NCBI RefSeq assembly: GCF_002096335.1
Contig: NZ_NCUW01000029.1
Span: forward strand, 248,001 to 312,000
DNA from: Streptococcus oralis subsp. dentisani
GTDB lineage: Bacteria; Bacillota; Bacilli; Lactobacillales; Streptococcaceae
Length of the DNA: 64,000 bases
Direction of reading: 5' to 3'
Shown here: positions 26,336 through 34,748 of the stretch, piece by piece
Layout: the number at the start of each line of letters is the position of its first letter
Numbering within the stretch: the first letter of the stretch is position 1
Position numbers and translations under genes: made by a program
The notes under the pieces: generated by a model
The model's database searches: none
Told to the model about the DNA's origin: nothing
Seen by the model: only the letters and a program-made list of their open reading frames with translations

Positions 26336-28870
26336 ATGAAATTCAATCCAAATCAGAGATATACTCGTTGGTCTATTCGCCGTCTCAGTGTCGGTGTCGC
26401 TTCAGTTGTTGTAGCCAGTGGCTTTTTTGTCCTAGTTGGTCAACCAAGTTCTGCACGTGCTGATGTCGTCAATCCGACTCCTGCCCAAGTCGTACCAGAC
26501 GCTGCTTCGGTGAGTGAAAAGAGTAACTTACCAGCAGAGGTTCTCAAAAAAGCAGTTGATGTAGCTCTTCCTTCAGAACAGTCTATTCCAACACCTAAAG
26601 CAAGTGTGGATACGACAAGCTCTTCAGAAAAAGCGGACGTAACTGCTAAAGAGCCGGAAGTAGCGCCAAAAGAAGAAGTGCAAGCACAACCTGACTCTAA
26701 GAAACAAACAGAAGATGCAGTTAAACCTGTGGAAAGTCCTGCGTCTACAGTTTCTGGACAAGAACGTGAAGCCAGTGAAGCGCAAGCAGCAACTACTCCA
26801 GCTGAAGTGCAAAAAGGTGTGGCTGACAATACCAAAGATACAGTAGATGTCCCAGCTTCTTACTTGGATAGAGCTAATTTCCCAGGACCATTTACAGCTG
26901 GTGTCAACCAAGTCATTCCATACGAATTCTTCGCTGGTGACGGCATGTTGACTCGTCTTATCTTGAAAGCATCAGACAAGGCTCCATGGTCAGACAATGG
27001 TTCAGCTAAAAACCCCGCTCTTCCACCAGTAGAAAAATTGGGCAAAGGCCTCTACTTCTATGAAGTAGACTTGGCAGGCACTCAAGGAAAATCAGATAAA
27101 GAGTTGCTTGACCTCTTGAAACAAAACGGTACGCAAAGCTATAAAGCTACCATCAAAGTGTACGGTGCGAAAGATGGCAAGCCAGACTCGAGCAATCTTG
27201 TAGCGACAAAAGATTTGGATGTCAACTTGAATGGCTTGACTACCCCAGCTGAAGTGCAAAAAGGCGTGGCCGACAACACCAAAGACACAGTAGATGTTCT
27301 GGCTAGCTACCTTGACAAAGCTAATTTCCCAGGCCCATTCACAGCTGGTGTCAACCAAGTCATTCCATACGAATTCTTCGCTGGTGACGGTATGTTGACT
27401 CGTCTTATCTTGAAAGCATCAGACAAGGCTCCATGGTCAGACAACGGTTCGGCTAAAAATCCCGCTCTCCCACCAGTAGAGAAATTGGGCAAAGGCCTTT
27501 ACTTCTATGAAGTAGACTTGGCAGGCACTCAAGGAAAATCAGATAAGGACTTGCTTGACCTCTTGAAACAAAACGGTACGCAAAGCTATAAGGCTACCAT
27601 CAAAGTGTACGGTGCGAAAGATGGCAAGCCAGACTTAACCAATCTTGTAGCGACTAAAGATTTGACTGTCAATTTGAATGGTTTGACCACTCCAGCTGAA
27701 GTGCAAAAAGGCGTGGCCGACAACACCAAAGACACAGTGGATGTTCCAGCTACTTACTTGGATAAAGCCAATTTCCCAGGCCCATTTACAGCTGGTGTCA
27801 ATCAAGTTATTCCATATGAATTCTTCGCTGGTGACGGCATGTTGACTCGCCTGATCTTGAAAGCCTCTGATAAGGCTCCATGGTCAGACAACGGTTCAGC
27901 TAAAAATCCAGCTCTCCCACCAGTAGAGAAATTGGGCAAAGGCCTTTACTTCTACGAAGTAGACTTGGCAGGCACCCAAGGAAAATCAGATAAGGACTTG
28001 CTTGACCTCTTAAAACAAAACGGCACTCAAAGCTATAAGGCAACCATCAAGGTGTACGGTGCAAAAGACGGCAAGCCTGACTTAACTAATCTGGTAGCGA
28101 CTAAAGATTTGACTGTTAATTTGAACGGCTTGACCACACCAAATCAGGTTAAAGAGTCTGTTGTTAACAACATCAAAAATAGCATTGATGTTCCAGCTAG
28201 CTACCTTGATAAGGCTAATGTTCCTGGACCTTTCTTGGCCGGTGTCAACCAAGTTATTCCATACGAAGCTTTTGGTGGAGATGGTATGTTGACTCGTCTC
28301 TTGTTAAAGGCCTCAGACAAAGCCCCATGGTCTGACAATGGAACAGCGAATAACCCAGCGCTATTGCCACTTGAAGGCTTGGCTAAAGGCCAATATTTCT
28401 ACGAAGTAGATTTGAATGGCAACACGACAGGCAAAGAAGGACAAGCCCTTCTAGACCAACTTCGTGCCAATGGCACTCACACTTACCAAGCTACTGTCAA
28501 AGTGTATGGTTCTAAAGATGGAAAACCAGATTTGACCAATCTTATCGCAACTCGTCAAGTAACGATTCAGCTTCGTGGAAAAGAAATGGCGACAACACCA
28601 TCTCAATCAGGTCAGATGAATACGAAGCCTTCTGAAACAGGCTCTACAGGCACGACTGAGGGTATGATGGGTACAAATCACCATATGTCAGATATGAAGG
28701 TTGATCAACCAGCTTCTAGCCCAATGGCTAATATGATGAAAAAAGATGATAAAGCGATGCTACCAAATACTGGGGAAGCTCAAACGGCTACAGCTGGCCT
28801 TGGTATCTTTGGTCTAGCCTTGGCAGGCCTTATTGGACTCTTAGGTTTGACAACCAAACGAGAAGATTAA
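26336..28870 (+). CDS. pavB: PavB-like surface adhesin with four SSURE repeats
   Basis: An 844-residue LPXTG protein resembling pneumococcal PavB, which binds fibronectin and plasminogen. It has a YSIRK-type signal (WSIRRLSVGVASVVVASGF), an acidic Ala/Glu/Pro-rich linker (about 40-150) and four 149-residue SSURE repeats (26792-28579). A Met/Ser/Thr-rich stretch, then LPNTG, a hydrophobic segment and the tail TKRED end the protein. Repeats 1-3 are nearly identical and repeat 4 has diverged. The gene precedes a two-component system and rpsD, the same order as pavB-TCS08-rpsD in pneumococcus, which strongly supports the name. Confidence 0.9.
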   Translation: MKFNPNQRYTRWSIRRLSVGVASVVVASGFFVLVGQPSSARADVVNPTPAQVVPDAASVSEKSNLPAEVLKKAVDVALPSEQSIPTPKASVDTTSSSEKADVTAKEPEVAPKEEVQAQPDSKKQTEDAVKPVESPASTVSGQEREASEAQAATTPAEVQKGVADNTKDTVDVPASYLDRANFPGPFTAGVNQVIPYEFFAGDGMLTRLILKASDKAPWSDNGSAKNPALPPVEKLGKGLYFYEVDLAGTQGKSDKELLDLLKQNGTQSYKATIKVYGAKDGKPDSSNLVATKDLDVNLNGLTTPAEVQKGVADNTKDTVDVLASYLDKANFPGPFTAGVNQVIPYEFFAGDGMLTRLILKASDKAPWSDNGSAKNPALPPVEKLGKGLYFYEVDLAGTQGKSDKDLLDLLKQNGTQSYKATIKVYGAKDGKPDLTNLVATKDLTVNLNGLTTPAEVQKGVADNTKDTVDVPATYLDKANFPGPFTAGVNQVIPYEFFAGDGMLTRLILKASDKAPWSDNGSAKNPALPPVEKLGKGLYFYEVDLAGTQGKSDKDLLDLLKQNGTQSYKATIKVYGAKDGKPDLTNLVATKDLTVNLNGLTTPNQVKESVVNNIKNSIDVPASYLDKANVPGPFLAGVNQVIPYEAFGGDGMLTRLLLKASDKAPWSDNGTANNPALLPLEGLAKGQYFYEVDLNGNTTGKEGQALLDQLRANGTHTYQATVKVYGSKDGKPDLTNLIATRQVTIQLRGKEMATTPSQSGQMNTKPSETGSTGTTEGMMGTNHHMSDMKVDQPASSPMANMMKKDDKAMLPNTGEAQTATAGLGIFGLALAGLIGLLGLTTKRED
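26792..28579 (+). repeat. Four tandem 447-base SSURE repeats
   Basis: Units start at 26792, 27239, 27686 and 28133 with an exact 447-base period. The first three differ at few, mostly silent positions. Copy number is known to vary among PavB alleles. Confidence 0.93.
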
Positions 28871-28900
28871 GATTCAAATCACTTAAACATTAGAGAAAAT

Positions 28901-28935
28901 AGTGTTATACTAAAGCAAGTATAACACTGTTTTTA
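28901..28935 (+). terminator. Terminator between pavB and the two-component system
   Basis: AGTGTTATACT (28901-28911) pairs perfectly with AGTATAACACT (28918-28928), then GTTTTTA. The response regulator gene starts 15 bases later, so partial read-through may supply its mRNA. Confidence 0.8.
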
Positions 28936-28950
28936 TCAAAGGAGTGTCAG

Positions 28951-29649
28951 ATGAAAAAGACAATTTTGCTGGTTGATGATGAGATAGATATTCTAGATAT
29001 TCAAAACCGCTATCTTTTACAGGCAGGATACGATGTTTTGATTGCCCATGATGGTAAAGAGGGATTAGAGCTTTTCAGAAAAAAATCTATTGACCTCATC
29101 ATCACAGATATCATGATGCCCAATATGGACGGTTATGATTTTATCAGTGAAGTTCAGTATATCGCTCCGGATCAACCCTTCCTCTTTACAACTGCTAAGA
29201 CGAGCGAACAGGATAAGATTTATGGATTAAGTTTGGGGGCAGATGATTTTATAGTCAAACCCTTTAGCCCACGCGAATTGGTTTTAAGAGTGAATAATAT
29301 CTTGCGTCGCCTTAGTCGCGGAGGAGAGACAGAACAGATCGAGTTTGGTGACTTGGTAATCAACCATGTGACTCATGAAGTTCGCATTGGGGATCAACCT
29401 TTGGAATTGACAGTAAAATCCTTTGAACTTCTATGGATATTGGCTAGCAATCCTGAGAGAGTCTTTTCAAAGACGGAACTTTACGAGAAGGTATGGCAAG
29501 AGGACTATGTGGATGATACCAATACACTCAATGTGCATATCCATGCTTTGAGGCAAGAGTTGAGCAAGTATACGAATTCAAATACTCCTGCTATCAAAAC
29601 TGTTTGGGGTTTGGGCTATAAGATGGAAAGACCAAGAGGTAGAAAATGA
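28951..29649 (+). CDS. Response regulator, OmpR family (RR08-like)
   Basis: A 232-residue regulator. The receiver domain has DDE at 9-11, the phosphoryl-accepting Asp53 in IITDIMMPNMDG, and Lys in IVKPFSPREL. A winged-helix DNA-binding domain fills about 130-228 and ends TVWGLGYKMERP. It lies between pavB and rpsD, matching RR08 of pneumococcal TCS08, which is reported to affect pavB and other surface genes. It overlaps the kinase gene by four bases. Confidence 0.92.
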   Translation: MKKTILLVDDEIDILDIQNRYLLQAGYDVLIAHDGKEGLELFRKKSIDLIITDIMMPNMDGYDFISEVQYIAPDQPFLFTTAKTSEQDKIYGLSLGADDFIVKPFSPRELVLRVNNILRRLSRGGETEQIEFGDLVINHVTHEVRIGDQPLELTVKSFELLWILASNPERVFSKTELYEKVWQEDYVDDTNTLNVHIHALRQELSKYTNSNTPAIKTVWGLGYKMERPRGRK

Positions 29650-30680
29650 AATTAAAAAACTATATTTTAGTGGGGTACCTAGTTTCGACTCTGCTAACGA
29701 TTTTGATCGTTTTCTGGGCAGTCCAACGAATGTTAATCGAGAAAAGTGAAGTTTACTTTCTAGTTGGAATGACCTTGATTGCTAGTTTCATCGGCGCTGC
29801 AGTGAGTATCTTTCTTTTGTCTCCTGTGTTCTCTTCTCTGAAACATTTGAAAAAACAAGCTCAGGATATAGCTGGCAAGGATTTCAGTACAGAAATCGAA
29901 ACCAAAGGCCCATTAGAATTTCAAGAGCTGGGCCAGGCTTTTAATGACATGTCCCACAATTTGCAGGCCACCTTTCAATCACTTGATGAGAGCGAGCAAG
30001 AAAAGAGAATGATGATTGCGCAGCTCTCTCACGATATTAAAACTCCCATTACCTCCATTCAGGTTACTGTGGAGGGAATTCTAGATGGAGTGATCAAGGA
30101 AGAGGAGCGACTTCACTACTTAACCACGATTGGTCGGCAAACCGAGCGCTTAAACAAGCTAGTGGAGGAGTTGGATGTTTTGACTCTTAACACACAACCT
30201 CAAGATACTGCTACTGAAGAAGTCGAAGAGGTATTTTTAGATCAATTGCTGATTGAGTCAATGAGTGAATTCCAACTCCAGATTGAACAAGAGGAGCGGG
30301 ATGTTTACATTCAAGTGTCACCTGAGTCGGCGAAAATCAAGAGCCATTCTGACAAACTTTCTCGCATTCTGGTCAATTTGTTAAACAATGCCTTTAAATA
30401 TTCAGAACCAGGAACCAGAATCGAGGTTCTTGCCCAATTAACAGAACAAGAGCTGACAATCAGTGTGAAAGACGAGGGTCAGGGGATCCTTCCTGAAGAT
30501 TTGGAAAAGATCTTTAAACGACTTTATCGTGTAGAAACTTCACGCAATATGAAGACAGGTGGACATGGATTAGGTCTTGCGATTGCACGAGAACTAGCCC
30601 ATCAGCTTGGTGGCGAAATCACAGCAGAAAGTCAGTATGGCTTAGGAAGCAAGTTTACATTCAGCCTCAATTTGAAATAA
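29646..30680 (+). CDS. Sensor histidine kinase (HK08-like)
   Basis: A 344-residue membrane kinase with two transmembrane segments (about 5-25 and 35-60) and almost no extracellular loop, so it may sense within the membrane. A HAMP-like linker follows, then the phospho-His in LSHDIKTPITSIQ (near residue 130). The N box is NLLNNAFKYS and the G boxes are DEGQGI and GGHGLGLAIARELA. It should phosphorylate the regulator encoded just upstream. The stimulus is unknown. Confidence 0.9.
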   Translation: MKLKNYILVGYLVSTLLTILIVFWAVQRMLIEKSEVYFLVGMTLIASFIGAAVSIFLLSPVFSSLKHLKKQAQDIAGKDFSTEIETKGPLEFQELGQAFNDMSHNLQATFQSLDESEQEKRMMIAQLSHDIKTPITSIQVTVEGILDGVIKEEERLHYLTTIGRQTERLNKLVEELDVLTLNTQPQDTATEEVEEVFLDQLLIESMSEFQLQIEQEERDVYIQVSPESAKIKSHSDKLSRILVNLLNNAFKYSEPGTRIEVLAQLTEQELTISVKDEGQGILPEDLEKIFKRLYRVETSRNMKTGGHGLGLAIARELAHQLGGEITAESQYGLGSKFTFSLNLK

Positions 30681-30694
30681 AGCCGTAAATTCCC

Positions 30695-30723
30695 TTTACA
30701 AATCGAGCTTTTCATGGTACAAT
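30695..30723 (+). promoter_or_regulatory. rpsD promoter
   Basis: TTTACA (30695-30700), 17 bases, TACAAT (30718-30723). The resulting leader is about 150 bases long. Confidence 0.8.
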
Positions 30724-30730
30724 AGCCTTT

Positions 30731-30850
30731 GTGTGAAATAGCAGCAGGAAAGCATGAAGCTCGTCAACAGGTGTCTTATGACAAGTAACCTTGGCTGTTT
30801 AGGCGAAGGGCATCTGCACGAATCAGGGCTCTCTAAGTGACTATTTCCAC
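30731..30850 (+). promoter_or_regulatory. Structured rpsD 5' leader, candidate S4 autoregulatory element
   Basis: The untranslated leader is closed by GAAATAG near 30735 pairing with CTATTTC near 30842. Inside lies a G/C-richer region than the flanks, with several possible stems. Firmicutes rpsD leaders are known to bind ribosomal protein S4 and shut off translation. I cannot confirm the fold by eye, so this is a candidate. Confidence 0.5.
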
Positions 30851-30882
30851 CGAAATATTATTTATATCAGGAGGACATACAT

Positions 30883-31494
30883 ATGTCACGTTATACAGGA
30901 CCATCTTGGAAACAAGCTCGTCGCCTTGGCCTTTCACTTACAGGTACAGGTAAAGAATTGGCACGTCGTAACTACGTACCAGGACAACACGGACCAAACA
31001 ACCGTTCTAAATTGTCAGAATACGGTTTGCAATTGGCTGAAAAACAAAAACTTCGTTTCACTTACGGTGTAGGTGAAAAACAATTCCGTAACTTGTTCGT
31101 ACAAGCTACAAAAATCAAAGGCGGAATCCTAGGTTTCAACTTCATGCTTCTTTTGGAACGTCGTTTGGATAACGTTGTTTACCGTCTTGGCCTTGCGACT
31201 ACTCGTCGTCAAGCTCGTCAATTCGTAAACCACGGTCACATCCTTGTTGACGGAAAACGCGTTGATATCCCATCATACCGCGTAACTCCAGGTCAAGTGA
31301 TCTCAGTTCGTGAAAAATCATTGAAAGTTCCAGCAATCCTTGAAGCAGTAGAAGCTACTCTTGGACGTCCAGCATTCGTATCATTCGACGCTGAAAAATT
31401 GGAAGGTTCATTGACTCGCTTGCCAGAACGCGACGAAATCAACCCAGAAATCAACGAAGCGCTTGTCGTTGAATTCTACAACAAAATGTTGTAA
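30883..31494 (+). CDS. rpsD: 30S ribosomal protein S4
   Basis: The 203-residue primary 16S rRNA-binding protein that nucleates 30S assembly. It starts [19 protein letters not shown] and carries the S4 RNA-binding domain (about 92-155, with [41 protein letters not shown] visible in pieces). Codon use is strongly biased, as expected of a highly expressed gene. An AGGAGGA site precedes the ATG. It marks the border between core genes and the accessory island downstream. Confidence 0.99.
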   Translation: MSRYTGPSWKQARRLGLSLTGTGKELARRNYVPGQHGPNNRSKLSEYGLQLAEKQKLRFTYGVGEKQFRNLFVQATKIKGGILGFNFMLLLERRLDNVVYRLGLATTRRQARQFVNHGHILVDGKRVDIPSYRVTPGQVISVREKSLKVPAILEAVEATLGRPAFVSFDAEKLEGSLTRLPERDEINPEINEALVVEFYNKML

Positions 31495-31532
31495 TATTTT
31501 ATTGAATAAGATAGGCTGTAAAGCCTTGAAAC

Positions 31533-31569
31533 TAAGCACTTTAGGCCTCTATCCTAGAGTGCTTTTTTT
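31533..31569 (+). terminator. rpsD terminator
   Basis: AAGCACTTTAGG pairs with CCTAGAGTGCTT, followed by T7. Confidence 0.85.
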
Positions 31570-31650
31570 AATTTTACTACCCTTTTAGTTACCCATAACT
31601 AATTTTAGGTATAGTAATAGGGTAGCCCCAAAATGGGACACCCTTATTAT

Positions 31651-32162
31651 TTATAAATTGCTGATGGCTGCCTCAAAGATTGAGACGGCTTTTTTAGCTC
31701 CCTCTTTGGTAGCATGGACATAAGTATTCAAGGTCATTGAGATATTAGAGTGACCTAGTCTATACTGTAAATCTTTCGCCTCTATGCCAGCGTATAGCAT
31801 GATTGTAGCGTGAGTATGTCTAAAACCATGGAAACTAATATCAGGAACCCCAGCATCCTTAAAGTGACCTTGTAGCCTCTTTCTTAGCAAACAAGCGTAG
31901 GCGTATTTTGTGGTAAAAGGAGTAAAGACAATACTCTCAGACCTTCCTAGTTGCCATGACTGGACTTGTTGGCGTTTTTATATTGCTTGAGCAGGGAAAC
32001 TGTAGCCTTATCTATGTCAATTTCTCTTAGACCTGCCTTAGATTTAGGCGTGTTTGTTTCCTGGTATCTATTGAGAGTCTTAGATATGCTGATAGTGCTT
32101 TTTTAAGATCAATATTAGACCACTCAAGAGCTAAAGCCTCATCGATACGGCAACCGATTTCT
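31651..32162 (-). pseudogene. Decayed tyrosine recombinase (integrase), 5' end missing
   Basis: The longest open piece (31651-31890) encodes an integrase C-terminus with FHGFRHTHAT, YRLGHSNISMT and the tyrosine in NTYVH. In-frame homology runs upstream to about 31965. Other frames continue it: a stretch reading AGLREIDIDKATVSLLKQYK (about 31990-32050), then RYQETNTPKSK, and finally GCRIDEALALEWSNIDLKKA (about 32100-32160) with the first catalytic Arg. At least two frameshifts separate these pieces and the N-terminal half is absent. It is probably the remnant of the element that delivered the genes downstream. Confidence 0.85.
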
Positions 32163-32369
32163 ATATACCAAAAATATCTATCGAGTAACTATAAAGTCAG
32201 CGCGAATCAAATGCTTTCGCTTCTTTCTTATGGTAAGTTGAATTAATAAAATAATTATGATATTCTTTTTCTATAAGGAAAAAATTAAAATGATTATAAG
32301 ATAGTTTATTTAGAAAATTAGTCAAAATTTTTCTAATTAATTTAGAAATCATTAACAGGGGGGGATAGT

Positions 32370-34091
32370 ATGGCTGAAAAAATAATACAACAGGCTGATC
32401 TTAGAACTATAGAGAATAACTTACGCTCTATTCATGAAAATTTACAAATCATTGATGCCAGAGTTGACACAACTAATGAAAATCTTCAAATCGTATATGA
32501 TGAAATCGGGAGTTTAGCACAGGAATTTCACGAGTTTGTGAACCTCCAACAAAAAGCTAATCGACTTGGGCAAGCTGAAACTAGACTGGTAAAAATCCGA
32601 CAAGAAATTGAAAAGAAATATGGACATTATGATATTGTTCGTCGTACTACAACAGGAATTTTACAAGCTGATGATTTAGGGATCGTTAAAAAAGAGACAA
32701 TTAGTACTGCAACAGAAGAACTAATGATTTCAACTCCAGGTTACTGGCTTGCTCCGTGTTTAGTCGCATTAGCTGCATGGATAAATGATCAACCTGAATT
32801 GGCGGAAAAAGCAGTTAAGGAAGGGATTAGGCGAAATGATGAAAAGACTTCCCTTTTCTTTGCATTAATTTGTAGAAGAGCTAATAGGAAGAACGCGTGC
32901 CTTAAGTGGACGCAACGTTATCTAGCTAATCAAGATGAAGAAAATCTCGACAGAAATTCTATAGTTATCTTAGATGCTTTTGCGAGCGGTCTTTTAGGAG
33001 CCGATACAGAAGGAGTCATCTCACGTCAGATGAATGAGTGGCTCAGTCGGCTTGAAGATAAACCAGGTTTTACTGAACGACAAACAGAACAATGGTCCGA
33101 AGCGATTAATCTGAAAAGAATTAAATTAGACGAAAATTTATATCCTAATTTGAGGAGATATAGTAGTAGTTGGCCTGTTCTTGAGGATATCTTAGAAGGA
33201 GCTTATCTTCATGAACAAATGCTAAACTATTTAACTGATATTTTTGAGAAAAAAGGGTCTACAGAAAGCGTCAAAGAACAATTAGATGATATTTTAGACA
33301 CACTTGTGACTGATTTTGATAACGAGGAACTAGCTCTTCGAAAACAAGAAAAATTCGAGCAGTTTGTGGTTGACTTCGGAGGAGATGACAACCGTGCTCA
33401 TCAAAACATGGATATTGAGGTGACTGCATTTGAAACCCATAAAGACTTCACCCAGTTGCTTACCGATGCAGCAATGAAACCTGAATCTTCTAACTCAAGT
33501 ATATCAACTCAAAAATTTGCACTGGCTCTTTCTCGTGATTGGGTAACAAACGCTTATAATGACGTTACTGCAAAAAATCGCATGAAGATTCCTTACGAAA
33601 TTGAAATAAATGTGGATACTTTTAATGATAAATCAACAGATGGCCAAAACGAAAGTGAATTAATTGATAGATTTAATTCTCAGATTGACTCTGAAAAAGA
33701 ACAAACTTTGTCAAACTACTTCCCAAGTTTATTTGATAAATTCCTTTTGTATGGTGGTATAGCTATCGGAGTAATCGGTTTAATGATGATTTTTGGGAAT
33801 ATTTTCTTAGGTTTAATAGCTATTATAGCAGGGATTTTTATGGTTCTTAAGCATAAATCTAATATTGAAAACATTGAAACGAGTCGCAAGAAAATTGAAG
33901 AACAATACGAGAATAAAAGAGTGAATGGTGAACAAATTATAAGAGCTACTCTAGCTGAAATTGTAGACTTTAGAATCGAATTCGCAGAGAAAGATGCTGA
34001 AAGCACTAAAGTTCTTGACTTCCTTGAACAAATAAGGCCTGAACAATATGTAAACAAATTGACATCATCTAATAGAAAGATTAAAATTTGA
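32370..34091 (+). CDS. Unrecognised membrane protein with coiled coil and helical repeats, first gene of the AAA+ cassette
   Basis: I do not recognise this 573-residue protein. Residues about 5-75 are a heptad-like coiled coil (LRTIENNLRSIHENLQIIDA). Residues about 120-200 look like TPR-type helical repeats (CLVALAAWINDQPELAEKAVK). A hydrophobic pair (about 458-500, LLYGGIAIGVIGLMMIFGNI and the next helix) anchors it in the membrane, and a basic helical tail follows. A GGGGGGG run gives a strong ribosome site. Base composition is more AT-rich than its core neighbours. It could be a sensor or scaffold for the AAA+ ATPase encoded downstream, but that is inferred from position only. Confidence 0.6.
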   Translation: MAEKIIQQADLRTIENNLRSIHENLQIIDARVDTTNENLQIVYDEIGSLAQEFHEFVNLQQKANRLGQAETRLVKIRQEIEKKYGHYDIVRRTTTGILQADDLGIVKKETISTATEELMISTPGYWLAPCLVALAAWINDQPELAEKAVKEGIRRNDEKTSLFFALICRRANRKNACLKWTQRYLANQDEENLDRNSIVILDAFASGLLGADTEGVISRQMNEWLSRLEDKPGFTERQTEQWSEAINLKRIKLDENLYPNLRRYSSSWPVLEDILEGAYLHEQMLNYLTDIFEKKGSTESVKEQLDDILDTLVTDFDNEELALRKQEKFEQFVVDFGGDDNRAHQNMDIEVTAFETHKDFTQLLTDAAMKPESSNSSISTQKFALALSRDWVTNAYNDVTAKNRMKIPYEIEINVDTFNDKSTDGQNESELIDRFNSQIDSEKEQTLSNYFPSLFDKFLLYGGIAIGVIGLMMIFGNIFLGLIAIIAGIFMVLKHKSNIENIETSRKKIEEQYENKRVNGEQIIRATLAEIVDFRIEFAEKDAESTKVLDFLEQIRPEQYVNKLTSSNRKIKI

Positions 34092-34104
34092 GGAGGTAAT
34101 TGAC

Positions 34105-34281
34105 ATGGATGAAAAATCTAAAGGCGATAGCAAGCTATCATCTAATAACACCACTCCATTTAAGAGCATTAATACTGAAGGGGCTAATACTGAAGAAACT
34201 GTGAGCGTGTTTGCTGAAGGACTCCCTTCATGGGATATCGTGCCTCCACAATTGCTAGTCAGAAGGAAACGGCAAAAATAA
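34105..34281 (+). CDS. 58-residue uncharacterised protein with conserved-looking basic tail
   Basis: A short frame with AGGAGG at 34091-34096 and ATG 34105. Its stop overlaps the next start (TAATG). The first 35 residues are polar and probably disordered; the end reads GLPSWDIVPPQLLVRRKRQK, hydrophobic then basic, which could be a docking peptide. Strong ribosome site, coupling to the next gene and placement inside the cassette argue that it is real. The function is unknown. Confidence 0.6.
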   Translation: MDEKSKGDSKLSSNNTTPFKSINTEGANTEETVSVFAEGLPSWDIVPPQLLVRRKRQK

Positions 34282-34748
34282 TGAATAAACCACAAACATA
34301 TGCAGAATGGGTAAATGTCTTAGCTATTTTTAAAAACAAAGATGATGATGAAGCTGTTTTAAAAATGATGAAATCTGGGACTATCGAATGGCAATACGGT
34401 GTAGCAGAACGATTCTCTACAAAGTTAATTGATGCTGTTAATTACCGTATGAATGTAGCTTCAGATAAGTTTCAAAATGATTTACTAAAATCCCAAGGAT
34501 ACGAGGGAGCTATTATTCAAGCAATTCTTTCTTTGAGAAAAGAAATGGCGTTCTTAGCTGAAGCAATCAATCTTCCTGCAATTCCGGATAAAGAGCGACA
34601 ACACTACCTAAATCTCGTTATAGAACAAGCTAATAGTATGCAAAAATCTTTAGAAGAATCTGCAAAACAGGACCGAAGCGGGAAAATGTTAAGTATTATT
34701 AGAAATCACAAGGTTAATTCTTTTTTAATGAAGGTGAACAGTAAATGA
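34281..34748 (+). CDS. Uncharacterised helical protein of the AAA+ cassette
   Basis: A 155-residue protein starting MNKPQTYAEWVNVLAIFKNK, predicted by eye to be nearly all helical with no membrane segment or known catalytic motif. I chose ATG 34281, which overlaps the stop of the 58-residue gene (TAATG). An upstream in-frame ATG at 34230 would lie inside that gene without a ribosome site. It overlaps the ATPase gene by four bases, so both are probably made together and may bind each other. Confidence 0.6.
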   Translation: MNKPQTYAEWVNVLAIFKNKDDDEAVLKMMKSGTIEWQYGVAERFSTKLIDAVNYRMNVASDKFQNDLLKSQGYEGAIIQAILSLRKEMAFLAEAINLPAIPDKERQHYLNLVIEQANSMQKSLEESAKQDRSGKMLSIIRNHKVNSFLMKVNSK

